Assembly: GCA_965199005.1 (NCBI GenBank)
Contig: CBDAQK010000007.1
Location: forward strand, 310,001 to 374,000
Direction of reading: 5' to 3'
DNA: 64,000 nt
Origin: LMUY01 sp965199005
GTDB lineage: Bacteria > Pseudomonadota > Alphaproteobacteria > Acetobacterales > Acetobacteraceae
The notes beneath the pieces were generated by a model. The model ran no database searches, was not told the origin of the DNA, and saw nothing but the letters and a program-made list of their open reading frames with translations. Position numbers and translations under genes: made by a program. Shown piece by piece: positions 41,800 through 50,186 of the stretch (position 1 is the first letter of the stretch; each line of letters opens with the position of its first letter).

Positions 41800-41827
41800 C
41801 CTGTCAAGCCGGGACAGGGGCTTTTTG
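41800..41827 (+). terminator. Terminator-like hairpin with T-run in leader of the gene at 41875
   Basis: CCTGTC (41800-41805) pairs with GACAGG (41813-41818) across a seven-base loop and is followed by GGCTTTTTG. The shape is that of a short intrinsic terminator read on the plus strand, yet it lies between two divergent genes, 48 bases before a plus-strand ATG. It could end antisense transcription or act as an attenuator. Confidence 0.4.
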
Positions 41828-41874
41828 TCGCGGAGGTTCGGCGGTAGCGTTGCGAAAAGCGGAGGCCAAGAGGA

Positions 41875-42273
41875 ATGACGCGACTTTTGCTGGTGGCAGC
41901 GCTGGCGGTGTTCCCCGCGCTGGCGAATGCCCAAACGCAACGGCAACTCGACACATCGGTCCGCTTCGGCGCCATCGCCACCGTCGGCCCGCTCTGTGGC
42001 CTGCGGGACGGCCAGTGGGCGGTCGATTTGCGCCGGGCCGAACTGCAGGCAATGGGAGCCGACATCGGCCCCGGACCGGTCGACCCAGAGCGGCAGCGCC
42101 TGCACGACCGGGCCGGCGCCGCGCTCTCCTACGCCGAAGATGAGGCGCTGGAGGATTTTGCGTCGGAAGCACCGGACGCCACCTGCACGCCCTTGGCAAA
42201 GGACCCCGATTTGGCGCGGGCCGACCAGATGGTTGCCGCGTACCGGTCCGGTGCGGGGCAACCGCTGTGGTGA
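41875..42273 (+). CDS. Hypothetical periplasmic protein, 132 aa
   Basis: A signal peptide (MTRLLLVAALAVFPALANA) is followed by 113 residues with two Cys (PLCGLRDG and DATCTPL), probably disulfide-linked, and helical charged segments (RLHDRAGAALSYAEDEALEDF). No family is recognised with confidence. AGGA immediately precedes the ATG, and codon use matches its neighbours. The gene is convergent with the hydroxyacid dehydrogenase gene, eight bases away. Confidence 0.66.
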   Translation: MTRLLLVAALAVFPALANAQTQRQLDTSVRFGAIATVGPLCGLRDGQWAVDLRRAELQAMGADIGPGPVDPERQRLHDRAGAALSYAEDEALEDFASEAPDATCTPLAKDPDLARADQMVAAYRSGAGQPLW

Positions 42274-42281
42274 GCGGGGTG

Positions 42282-43253
42282 CTAGTACCCGCGCTCGGGT
42301 AGGAAGAGGTTGGGCAACGGCTTGCCAGCCTCCAGCGCCGCCACGTTTTCGATGAATATCTCAAGGCTGCGGGAATTATACGTCAGCGGGTCGTCGCAGG
42401 AGACGTGCGGCGTCATGATCAGGTTCGGGGTGGTCCACAGGCGATGGCCGGCAGGGACAGGCTCGGGCACGAACACGTCCAACACGGCGCCACCAAGCGT
42501 TCCCGCGTCCAGCGCGTCGCACACCGCCTCCTGGTCGAGCAGGGGTCCGCGGCCGATATTCACCAAACCGGCGTTCGGTGGCAGCAGGGCCAGCCGGCGG
42601 CGGTCGACGATGGAGTGAGTCGCCGCGGTCAAGGGAAGCGTGACCACCAGGAATTCCGTCTGCGGTAGCACGCTGTCCAAATCCGCCATCGCGATCACGC
42701 GCTCGCAATCCGGATGGGGTTCCGCCTTCGTCCGCACCCCGGTGACGCGCATGCCGAACTGGCTCGCCCGCTGTGCGACGGCGCCGCCGAGGCTGCCTAG
42801 CCCGAGCACGGTGACCCGCCGGCCCTCCAGCACGCTGCCGGAAAGGCGATTCCACGTCCCGTTCCGCTGCGCCGTGTACAGCTCGGGCATGCGGCTGGCG
42901 AGCATCAGGATGGCCATGATGCCGTACTCCCCCGCCTTCGGACCATGGGTACCGCTATTGTTCAGGACGGGCACGCCGGATGGGAGCTTGTCGAAGGGCA
43001 CGATGTCCAGCCCGGCGGAGGTGCAAAAGATCATCTTCAGCTTCGGCGCATCGGCGGGGAACAATTGTTGCGTATTGCGTGTCCCGGTGACCAGCGCCTC
43101 GACCTCCGGGATGACGGCGGCAAAGTCCTCCAGAGATTCGCCCAGCGTCACCCCGTGATGCTCCATGCCGGCGCGGGCGGCTGCGGCCTGCCATTGCGCC
43201 ATGGTGAGGGGTTCGCCGAACCCATTGGGCAGGTTCTGGATGTGGATGCGCAT
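42282..43253 (-). CDS. D-2-hydroxyacid dehydrogenase
   Basis: A 323-residue NAD(P)-dependent dehydrogenase of the D-isomer-specific family. The nucleotide site is VTVLGLGSLGGAVAQRAS. Catalytic residues are Arg in NIGRGPLLDQEAV, Glu in LDVFVPEPVP and His in MTPHVSCDD. The substrate domain begins MRIHIQNLPNG. It would reduce a 2-keto acid to the D-hydroxyacid or the reverse (GhrA/glyoxylate-reductase-like). GGAG lies six bases upstream of ATG 43253. It follows the class III aminotransferase gene on the same strand, so transamination followed by reduction is plausible. Confidence 0.9.
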   Translation of the reverse strand: MRIHIQNLPNGFGEPLTMAQWQAAAARAGMEHHGVTLGESLEDFAAVIPEVEALVTGTRNTQQLFPADAPKLKMIFCTSAGLDIVPFDKLPSGVPVLNNSGTHGPKAGEYGIMAILMLASRMPELYTAQRNGTWNRLSGSVLEGRRVTVLGLGSLGGAVAQRASQFGMRVTGVRTKAEPHPDCERVIAMADLDSVLPQTEFLVVTLPLTAATHSIVDRRRLALLPPNAGLVNIGRGPLLDQEAVCDALDAGTLGGAVLDVFVPEPVPAGHRLWTTPNLIMTPHVSCDDPLTYNSRSLEIFIENVAALEAGKPLPNLFLPERGY

Positions 43254-43296
43254 GATGGTCTCCAATATCGACGAGGGCCCCTGGGCGGGGCATGGC

Positions 43297-44589
43297 TTAC
43301 GGCAGACTGGCTCGCAAGGCCTGTGCCGCGCTGGCGAAGGCCTGGGTCGCCAATTGCACATCCTCCGCGTCATGGGCGAGCGAGACGTAAATCTTCCCCG
43401 CACTCTTGAAGACGCCCCGCTCGCGGACCAGGGCGTTGAAGCGTTTGTTCAACCCGGCATCGGCGGCCAGCACGCCACGATAGTCGTGCACCGGCTTGGC
43501 GGAGAAGATTGCGTCGAACATGGGCGGTTCGCCGGGCACCTGCACCTCGAAACCAGCATCGCGCAGGCTCTTTTGTAACCCGTGCCGGATGGCCGACCCC
43601 GTGGCGAACAGGCGCTCGTAGGCGCCAGGCCGCTTCAGGATCGCCAGGGTGGCGAGCCCGGCGGCGGCGGCCACCGGGCTGCCGCTGAGGGTGCCGATCT
43701 GCGGCGTGAAGCCGGACTCGCCGACAATGCTGCGGTCGAAATGCGCCATGATGCCGGCGCGGCCGGCCAATGCGGCAAGGGGGAAGCCGCCGCCGATGAC
43801 CTTGCCCAGCGTGCAAAGGTCGGGGGTGACGCCGTAATAGGTTTGCCCGCCGCCATAGGCCAGGCGGAAGCCGGTCACCACTTCGTCGAAGATCAGCAGG
43901 ACGCCATATTCAGCGGTGATCGCGCGCAAACCCTGCAGGAAACCCGGGGCAGGTGGGATGAGCCGCTGCATCGGTTCCACGATGACACCGGCCAACTCGT
44001 CATGATGGGCGCGGATCAGGTCTTCTACCGCCTGCAGGTCGTTGTATGGGGCGACTAGGATGTTGTCCCTGACATTGGTAGGAATGCCGGCGGAGTCGAT
44101 CGATGCCTGCGGGAAGTTGCCGGGCTGGCTAGGCCATAGACTCATCATCGCGTAGTCGCTCATGCCGTGGTAGCCGCCCTCGAACTTCAGGATTTTGTCC
44201 CGCCGGCGGTACGCGCGGGCCAGGCGTATGGCGTAGGCATCGGCCTCGGTGCCGGAGCTGGTGAAACGCACCTGCTCCGCACAGGGGACGGCCGCCACAA
44301 TCTCTTCCGCCAAGAGGATGCTGGGCTGGTTGTTGGCAAAGAAGGTGGTGCCGCGCGCGACCTGGTCCAGGACGGCGGCGGTGACCTCTGGATGGGCGTG
44401 GCCGACCAGCATCGGGCCGGAGCCGATGAGGAAGTCGACATATTCGCGCCCGGCGATATCCCAGACGCGGCCGCCCTTGCCGGCGTGGAGGATGGCATCG
44501 CCCTCCATGTTGCCGAGGCTGCCGCCGGGTAGCACCTGGTGCGCCGTCTCTACCAGCCTGCGTTCGATGCTGTCGCTCATGCCGTCCAT
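43297..44589 (-). CDS. Class III PLP aminotransferase (GSA-like), second copy
   Basis: About 430 residues. It shows QVLPGGSLGNM, IAGREYVDFLIGSGPMLVGHAHP, RFTSSGTEADAYAIRLAR (PLP phosphate site), LLIFDEVVTGFRLAYGG and the Schiff-base Lys in CTLGKVIGGGFPLAAL. It is closer to the canonical GSA pattern than its neighbour at 38691-39920. Next to a D-2-hydroxyacid dehydrogenase it is more likely a catabolic omega-aminotransferase or aminomutase than HemL. ATG 44589 is used; a second ATG three codons later is possible. This is the outermost gene of the minus-strand catabolic set. Confidence 0.86.
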   Translation of the reverse strand: MDGMSDSIERRLVETAHQVLPGGSLGNMEGDAILHAGKGGRVWDIAGREYVDFLIGSGPMLVGHAHPEVTAAVLDQVARGTTFFANNQPSILLAEEIVAAVPCAEQVRFTSSGTEADAYAIRLARAYRRRDKILKFEGGYHGMSDYAMMSLWPSQPGNFPQASIDSAGIPTNVRDNILVAPYNDLQAVEDLIRAHHDELAGVIVEPMQRLIPPAPGFLQGLRAITAEYGVLLIFDEVVTGFRLAYGGGQTYYGVTPDLCTLGKVIGGGFPLAALAGRAGIMAHFDRSIVGESGFTPQIGTLSGSPVAAAAGLATLAILKRPGAYERLFATGSAIRHGLQKSLRDAGFEVQVPGEPPMFDAIFSAKPVHDYRGVLAADAGLNKRFNALVRERGVFKSAGKIYVSLAHDAEDVQLATQAFASAAQALRASLP

Positions 44590-44723
44590 GTCAGTGCTGT
44601 CCCTCGCCGTCCAGATGGTGACCCTCTTCGAGAATGGCGGATGCGTCCAGTGCGGCGGCTAGGCCGTTTGGGTGAGTGACGACGTTGCGCTGGAAGAAAA
44701 TGCTGGTGACGATGCATATGTAA

Positions 44724-44753
44724 TTGATGTATTCACCCCCAAAGAGCTATACA
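44724..44753 (+). promoter_or_regulatory. Sigma70-like promoter for the AT-rich repeat gene
   Basis: TTGATG at 44724-44729 and TATACA at 44748-44753 are separated by 18 bases, close to the housekeeping consensus. The stretch is strikingly AT-rich for this genome. It lies 43 bases upstream of ATG 44797, which has its own GGAGG six bases before the start. Confidence 0.55.
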
Positions 44754-44796
44754 ATCAGTCGAGAGATACTCTGTTAAGAAAGGTTGGAGGCTATTA

Positions 44797-45195
44797 ATGA
44801 AATACGTAGCACCCTTTGACTTAGTAAAGAGCCAGGTTAATATTTCAACTATTAACGGTCAAGTTAAAGTAGGCTTAACTTACGAGAGCTTTTTAAACTT
44901 AATACGTCTCATGATTGCTGACATGGACGTCGATGAGAAATGGTATTTGCAGCAATATCCAGACATTGCTGCTGCGATAGCGAAGGGTGTGGTAAAATCG
45001 GCGAAAGAGCACTTTGTAAAGGATGGTTACTTTGAAGGCCGTCTCCCTGCTCCGATCCAGGTCGATGAGAAATGGTATTTACAGGAATACCCCGACGTGG
45101 CGGAGGGCGTTCATTCCGGCATGGTCGATTCCGGGCAGAAGCATTTCACCCAGGATGGTTATCGCGAGGGGCGGCTGCCATTTGCGATCAACTGA
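44797..45195 (+). CDS. Small protein with two WYL-YPDVA repeats, linked to glycosyltransferase locus
   Basis: A 132-residue protein. After about 43 N-terminal residues it has two tandem repeats of roughly 43 residues, each beginning VDEKWYLQ.YPD and ending HF..DGY.EGRLP. The same repeat occurs in proteins near or fused to polysaccharide glycosyltransferases in alphaproteobacteria, but its function is unknown. The N-terminal part and first repeat are written in AT-rich codons, while the second repeat reverts to the GC-rich style of the genome from about 45080 on, so the gene is a mosaic. Start: ATG with GGAGG at 44786-44790. There is no signal peptide. The giant glycosyltransferase gene follows 64 bases later. 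Confidence 0.8.
   Translation: MKYVAPFDLVKSQVNISTINGQVKVGLTYESFLNLIRLMIADMDVDEKWYLQQYPDIAAAIAKGVVKSAKEHFVKDGYFEGRLPAPIQVDEKWYLQEYPDVAEGVHSGMVDSGQKHFTQDGYREGRLPFAIN
44929..45080 (+). repeat. Direct repeat pair of 20 bp inside the repeat gene
   Basis: GTCGATGAGAAATGGTATTT occurs at 44929-44948 and again at 45061-45080, 132 bases (44 codons) apart and in the same reading frame. It marks the beginning of each protein repeat. The exact identity, amid otherwise diverged repeat sequence, suggests recent duplication or recombination between the copies. Confidence 0.85.
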
Positions 45196-45259
45196 GTTGG
45201 CGTTTGCGCGCCGGCGAAGGGCTGGGCGACGCCTGAGTGAACGTGAAGGGCTGACCTGA

Positions 45260-48200
45260 GTGGATTTGCCGAGCGAAAGCCTCGAACGCCCGCCTTACAA
45301 TGCAGTGCCAGCCTTGCAGTGCCGGGTCGAGCTTGCGCCGGAAATTCAGATGTATGTGGGTCAAACCCGCCGTGACCTGGTGGTGCGGGGGCGGATTGTC
45401 TGCATGTCCCCGCTCGACACGGTGTCGGTTCGCGTCGACGAGGGTGAGATAGCTGAACTCCGGTACGGCAATTCAGGGGGTCAGCAACCGGCGACAGGGT
45501 CTGCCCGGTTCGGGGCGCTGGTCCAGCTCTTCACGTTGTTTCTACCCTGTGCGCGCAAAGCGCTCGGTGCCAATTGCAGTGTGGCGATCACGGCGCAGGG
45601 CGTGAACGGGCAGACACGCCGGGAGAATTTCGTCGTCGCTGTCGGCACCGGCGGGGCGGGGATCGCGAAGGTAACGTCCGGTCCGATCCAGAGCTCCGTG
45701 ACCCTGCAGGGATCCAAGCAACCGGTCATGCTGCGTGTCGAACGGGCGCTGGTCGATCCGCATGGGCGTACTCTGATCCAGGGCTGGGCAACCGCGCTCA
45801 GCCCGATCGTGACGGTCGAGCTGTTCCGCGAGCAGGACCGGCTTGGCGTGGCGTCCTTGGGTGTCGTGCGGGACGATCTGCCGGACTTCCCACCGGAATA
45901 CTCCGACGCGCGCCGGTCTGGCTTCGTGGTGCGGGGGGAGTTGAACCCTGGGGTCACAGCGTCGGCGAGGCTCAGGCTTCGCGCGATCAGCCTCGATGGT
46001 TCGTCCTATGAGGTGCTGGTTCCGCTGGAGCCGTCGTCGAGCCTCAGTGTGCAGCGTACTGCCGGGTCCTTGGTGGAAACGGGGAATGATCCCAGGCGTC
46101 GGATTCAATTCCAGTGCGACGAGTTGCTGCTTTCTCCCGATGGCTGGTTGCGTCTTGCTGGCTGGGCGGTATGTCCAGCCGGCATCGCCGCCGTGTCCCT
46201 CCAGTTTGACGGGAGTCCTATCGGCGATGCGCAGCTCGGGTTGGTGCGGGAGGATTTGGCGGCGGAATTTCCCGCCGTTCCGCTGGCTAAATACGCCGGG
46301 TTCGGCCTGACGCGCTGCGTCGTTCCGGCAAGCCCAGCCGGGCAGAGGCATCGCCTGCACATCCTCATCCGTAACGGGATGGATGATACGATTTCCGAAG
46401 CATTTGAGATTACCGCCGGCGAGGAGAGCGTCAGTGCACCACCCGTCACGCTGCCCGCGGTGGATCAAAGCACGGAGATGCGGCTGGAAGTCGACAAGCC
46501 GGCTGTGTCGGGCGATGTCGTCACGGAAACCGTCACGGGCCGTCTGACGATCGAAGGCTGGGCGCTGGCGCTGTCGGGTATCCGGGCGATCGAAGTCTTC
46601 CTCGATGGCCATTCGTTAGGGCATGCCTATTACGGGACAGCCCGGCGCGATGTGGCGGAGGCGTTTGCGAATTGGCCTGGTGCCCTGCGCAGTGGTTATA
46701 TCTTCTCTTGTCCGCCACGAGGGCTCGAGAACGGTACCCATGTCGTCCGCCTGGTGGCACTCGCCGAGAATGACGAGACGAAATCGATCGATTTGCGGAT
46801 CGACGTCAAGCGGGCCCAGGATTCCGACGACGATTTTGCCACGATCCGGCGCCGTATCTCTCAAGTCGAGGCGGAGGTCTACGAGGACACGCTCGCGCGG
46901 CTGGACTGGCATCCACGCTTTCAGCTTTTGCTCCGGCTCGAAGCTTTGGCGGATGCGCCGAAACTGCTCCAGACGCTGGCGGCGCTGGAGCGGCAGGTTT
47001 ACCCGGCATGGACCATGCTGGTCGTGACCGAAGATGCGGACGCGCTGCGCGCCCTCGTTCCCGGCCAGCAGGACAGGGTTCGGTTCGTCAGCATCGATGA
47101 GCTGGATAGGGCGGCCCTATTGGGTGGCATGCCTCACGCTCTGGTGGGATTTCTCAGCCCTGGCGACGAGCTGGGTGCTGATGCGCTGGCGGAGTTCGCC
47201 ATCGATAGCGGTCTGCACCGCGGCGCGGCGATCTTCTATGCCGATGAGGACCGCATCAGCCCCGTCACCAAATTGCGCGAGCCGTTTTTCAAACCAGCCT
47301 GGTCACCGGATTTGCTCTTGAGCACCAACTATATCGGCCGTCCGTGGTTCGTCAAAGCGTCCGTGATGCAGGGCGCCGGAATGACGCTGGGCAGCGCCCT
47401 TCGCGGCGGCGAATATGACACGATCCTGCGCTGTACGGAGCTGACGAGCGACATCCGGCGGCTGTCCAAGCTGCTCTGCCGCCGGGATGCGTCTGCCTTG
47501 GAGACCAAGGCGGCCGAATGCGCCGCCCTGGAGCGTGCGGCGGCGCGCCGGGGGGTTGCGGCGGCGATTTCGGCGACCTCCGTGCCCGGCACCTACCGGT
47601 TTCGCCGGCTGGCAGCGGCGACGGGCAAGGTTTCGATCATCATCCCAACCTGCGCCGCGAAGGACCATATCAGGACCTGCATCGCCACGCTGCGGGCCGG
47701 CACCTCCTACCGCAATTTCGAGATCATTTGCATCGACAACATCCCGGACACTCTGCCGCGGGAGAAAGCCTGGCTGCAGGAGAATGCCGACATCGTCGTC
47801 GCGATTCCGGAGGCGTTCAACTGGTCCCGCTTCAACAACCAGGCGGCATTGCGCGCGACTGGCGAGTATCTGCTGTTTCTGAACGACGATATGGAGATCG
47901 TACAACCGGATTGGCTGGACGGTCTGTTGGAGCACGCGCAACGGCCTGAAATCGGGATCGTCGGGCCACGCTTGCTGTATCCAGACCGCCGTATCCAGCA
48001 TGCCGGTATTTTCCTGACCCGGCTTGGGGAGGCGCGCCATGCATTCCGCTTCCTGGCGGAGGATGATGCTGGTTATTTCGGCCTGGCGGCCACGCAGCGC
48101 AACGTCATCGCGGTGACGGGGGCCTGTATCCTGGTACGCCGCGACGTGTTCGACCGGCTGGGCGGTTTCGACGAGGCGCACGCGATCATCAACAACGATC

Positions 48201-49627
48201 TCGATTTCGGGCTTCGTGTTCATGCTGCCGGGTTGTCGGTGGTCTACACCCCGCACGTTGAGGTGATCCACCATGAACTCGCCAGCCGGGCGGAGCTGAA
48301 GGACATCTACGATGTCAGCCTGTTCTCGAGCCAATGGCGTGCGCAATATGCCGAGGGTGACCCGTTTTTCAGCCCGCTGCTGACCAAAATCCACGACGAC
48401 TACCGGCCTGACCCGGAGCCGGTGCGTCCGATCTATGCCGGGCACCCGCTGTTCCGCCGGGATGACATCCAGCGGATCCTGGTGGTGAAGCTGGATCACA
48501 TCGGCGATATGATTACGGCACTGCCGGCCATTCGCCGGTTGAAGCAGCATTTTCCGGATGCGGAGATATCCTTGCTTGCCGGGCGGGCGTCGGCGGCCTT
48601 TGCCGCGACCGAGCCCGCGGTTGCCAGGATCATCGAATTCGACTTCTTCCATGCGCGGTCGGCGTTGGGAAAGCGCGAGCTCGCCGATGAGGAGTGGCAG
48701 GAGTTGCGGGCGAAGCTTGCCGCCTGGCGGTTCGACCTGGCGGTGGATTTGCGGAAGAATTTAGAGACGCGCGACGTACTCTCCTATACCGGCGCGCGGT
48801 ATCTGGCCGGCTATGACCAACTCGGCCGGTTCCCTTGGCTGGACATTGCGCTGGAATTGGAGGGTGCACCGGCGCTGCAGCGCAAGCGCAACCATGTCAG
48901 CGATGACCTTGTGCGGCTGGTGGATGCCATCGCCACGGCCTGCGCGACCGACCGCACGGGGCTACAATTGCCGCCCAGTGCGCCAGAGGACCGGCTGAAT
49001 TTCCTGCCGAGCAGTGTCCGCCGGATGTTCAGGCGCCCGGTGGTGGCCATCAATCCGGGCGTTGGCGAGGTGATGCGGCAGTGGCCGCCGGAGCATTTTG
49101 CCACGCTGATCGACCTGCTGGTGTGCAAGAACGGCGTCCACATCATCGTGCTGGGCAGTCCGGATGAGGCCGCGCTGGCAGATGAAGTGCTCTCCCATGT
49201 CGTGCACCGGAGTGGCGTGGTTTCCCTGGCGGGTCAGACGGGACGTGACCAGTTGCCGATCCTGCTCGGCGCCTGCGCCCTTTATGTGGGGAATAATAGC
49301 GGGCCCAAGCATATTGCCGCGGGCCTGGGCGTCCCAACCATCGGTATTCACTCCGGCGTGGTGGATGCGACGGAGTGGGGGCCGTTGGGACCACGGGCGG
49401 TGGCGCTGCAGCGAAACATGAATTGCAGCCCGTGCTATCTTGTGAAGCCGCAGGATTGCGTACGCGACGTGATGTGCCTGAAGCAACTCTACCCAGAGGT
49501 CGTGCACCAATATTGTGAGATGCTGCTCGCGCGCCCGGTGGAGGAAAGCTCCGTTCAGGCGCGCGTAAAGCGGGTCGCTAAACCTGTGCCGGTGCGCGCA
49601 ATAGGCGCAGCAGGCGTACCGCCGTAA
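45260..49627 (+). CDS. Giant multi-domain glycosyltransferase (three beta-sandwich repeats, two GT2 modules, GT9)
   Basis: A 1455-residue cytoplasmic-type protein without signal or membrane segments. Residues about 155-255, 280-385 and 407-515 are three related beta-sandwich repeats (each with GW(A/L)..., a G(V/L/T)(V/A)R(D/E/R)D motif and SG(F/Y)). Residues about 527-785 form a degenerate GT2-like module (IFYADEDRIS, FKPAWSPDLLLSTNYIGRPW). Residues 790-1065 are a complete GT2 (KVSIIIPTC, LLFLNDDMEI, TGACILVRRDVFDRLGGFDE). Residues 1068-1440 are a GT9/heptosyltransferase GT-B domain (ILVVKLDHIGDMITALPAIRRL, GNNSGPKHIAAGLGVPTIGIHSG, NCSPC). It probably assembles a surface glycan. The start is GTG 45260 with GAAGGG upstream. 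Its end overlaps a convergent gene by 50 bases. Confidence 0.88.
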   Translation: MDLPSESLERPPYNAVPALQCRVELAPEIQMYVGQTRRDLVVRGRIVCMSPLDTVSVRVDEGEIAELRYGNSGGQQPATGSARFGALVQLFTLFLPCARKALGANCSVAITAQGVNGQTRRENFVVAVGTGGAGIAKVTSGPIQSSVTLQGSKQPVMLRVERALVDPHGRTLIQGWATALSPIVTVELFREQDRLGVASLGVVRDDLPDFPPEYSDARRSGFVVRGELNPGVTASARLRLRAISLDGSSYEVLVPLEPSSSLSVQRTAGSLVETGNDPRRRIQFQCDELLLSPDGWLRLAGWAVCPAGIAAVSLQFDGSPIGDAQLGLVREDLAAEFPAVPLAKYAGFGLTRCVVPASPAGQRHRLHILIRNGMDDTISEAFEITAGEESVSAPPVTLPAVDQSTEMRLEVDKPAVSGDVVTETVTGRLTIEGWALALSGIRAIEVFLDGHSLGHAYYGTARRDVAEAFANWPGALRSGYIFSCPPRGLENGTHVVRLVALAENDETKSIDLRIDVKRAQDSDDDFATIRRRISQVEAEVYEDTLARLDWHPRFQLLLRLEALADAPKLLQTLAALERQVYPAWTMLVVTEDADALRALVPGQQDRVRFVSIDELDRAALLGGMPHALVGFLSPGDELGADALAEFAIDSGLHRGAAIFYADEDRISPVTKLREPFFKPAWSPDLLLSTNYIGRPWFVKASVMQGAGMTLGSALRGGEYDTILRCTELTSDIRRLSKLLCRRDASALETKAAECAALERAAARRGVAAAISATSVPGTYRFRRLAAATGKVSIIIPTCAAKDHIRTCIATLRAGTSYRNFEIICIDNIPDTLPREKAWLQENADIVVAIPEAFNWSRFNNQAALRATGEYLLFLNDDMEIVQPDWLDGLLEHAQRPEIGIVGPRLLYPDRRIQHAGIFLTRLGEARHAFRFLAEDDAGYFGLAATQRNVIAVTGACILVRRDVFDRLGGFDEAHAIINNDLDFGLRVHAAGLSVVYTPHVEVIHHELASRAELKDIYDVSLFSSQWRAQYAEGDPFFSPLLTKIHDDYRPDPEPVRPIYAGHPLFRRDDIQRILVVKLDHIGDMITALPAIRRLKQHFPDAEISLLAGRASAAFAATEPAVARIIEFDFFHARSALGKRELADEEWQELRAKLAAWRFDLAVDLRKNLETRDVLSYTGARYLAGYDQLGRFPWLDIALELEGAPALQRKRNHVSDDLVRLVDAIATACATDRTGLQLPPSAPEDRLNFLPSSVRRMFRRPVVAINPGVGEVMRQWPPEHFATLIDLLVCKNGVHIIVLGSPDEAALADEVLSHVVHRSGVVSLAGQTGRDQLPILLGACALYVGNNSGPKHIAAGLGVPTIGIHSGVVDATEWGPLGPRAVALQRNMNCSPCYLVKPQDCVRDVMCLKQLYPEVVHQYCEMLLARPVEESSVQARVKRVAKPVPVRAIGAAGVPP

Positions 49628-50186
49628 GGCCCAGGATGATCGGGGTGGCAATGGCGGCGCCCACTAGGATCGGCGCCAGCCAACCCAGCCAGGCTAGCGG
49701 CCCCATCAGATACAGCGCGTCGTCGGGATCGAAGCCCCACCGGCCACCATAGGCCCGGGTGTCCGGCGGGCTGTGGCGTTCCAGGAGCTCGGATACGATG
49801 CCGCAGCCAAACAGGCAGGCGCCGCCGAGCAACCCGAGCGGCATGGCCCAACCGCCCAGCCAACTGCCGCGCAAGCCAATTCCGGCTGCGACGAAGAACA
49901 GGGCGTTGATGCAATTATCCACCCAATAATCGTAGATATGGCCGGCGGGACTGCCGAGATTGCCCATTCGCGCCAATTCACCATCCGCGCGGTCCAGGAA
50001 GGCGGAGATCAGCCACAGCAGCCCGCCCCACCCATTGCCCGCACGGCCCCCCAGCGCGAAGCCCACGCAGGCGGCAACACCAAACAACAGGCGCAGCGTG
50101 GTCAGGTGATTGGGCCGGATCCAGGTGCCGAGCATCGGCCGCACCAAGGGGCGGGCCGCCAAATGGGTCCAAGATCCGCCGCTCAT
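49578..50186 (-). CDS. CDP-alcohol phosphatidyltransferase family protein
   Basis: A 202-residue membrane enzyme with about five or six helices. The catalytic motif D-x2-D-G-x2-A-R-...-G-x3-D-x3-D is present as DRADGELARMGNLGSPAG then HIYDYWVDN, so all four metal/nucleophile Asp residues are conserved. The family moves a phospho-alcohol from CDP to an acceptor alcohol, or joins CDP-diacylglycerol to a head group. Which alcohol is unknown, and the next genes (HpnL-like, PhnW, PhyH) hint at an unusual lipid. The start overlaps the HpnL-like stop as ATGA. Confidence 0.9.
   Translation of the reverse strand: MSGGSWTHLAARPLVRPMLGTWIRPNHLTTLRLLFGVAACVGFALGGRAGNGWGGLLWLISAFLDRADGELARMGNLGSPAGHIYDYWVDNCINALFFVAAGIGLRGSWLGGWAMPLGLLGGACLFGCGIVSELLERHSPPDTRAYGGRWGFDPDDALYLMGPLAWLGWLAPILVGAAIATPIILGLTAVRLLRLLRAPAQV

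Noticed and set aside
38691..44589. Either GSA-like aminotransferase being the housekeeping hemL
   Set aside because: Both sit among catabolic genes, and one deviates at the canonical motifs; assignment as hemL would need evidence from the rest of the genome.
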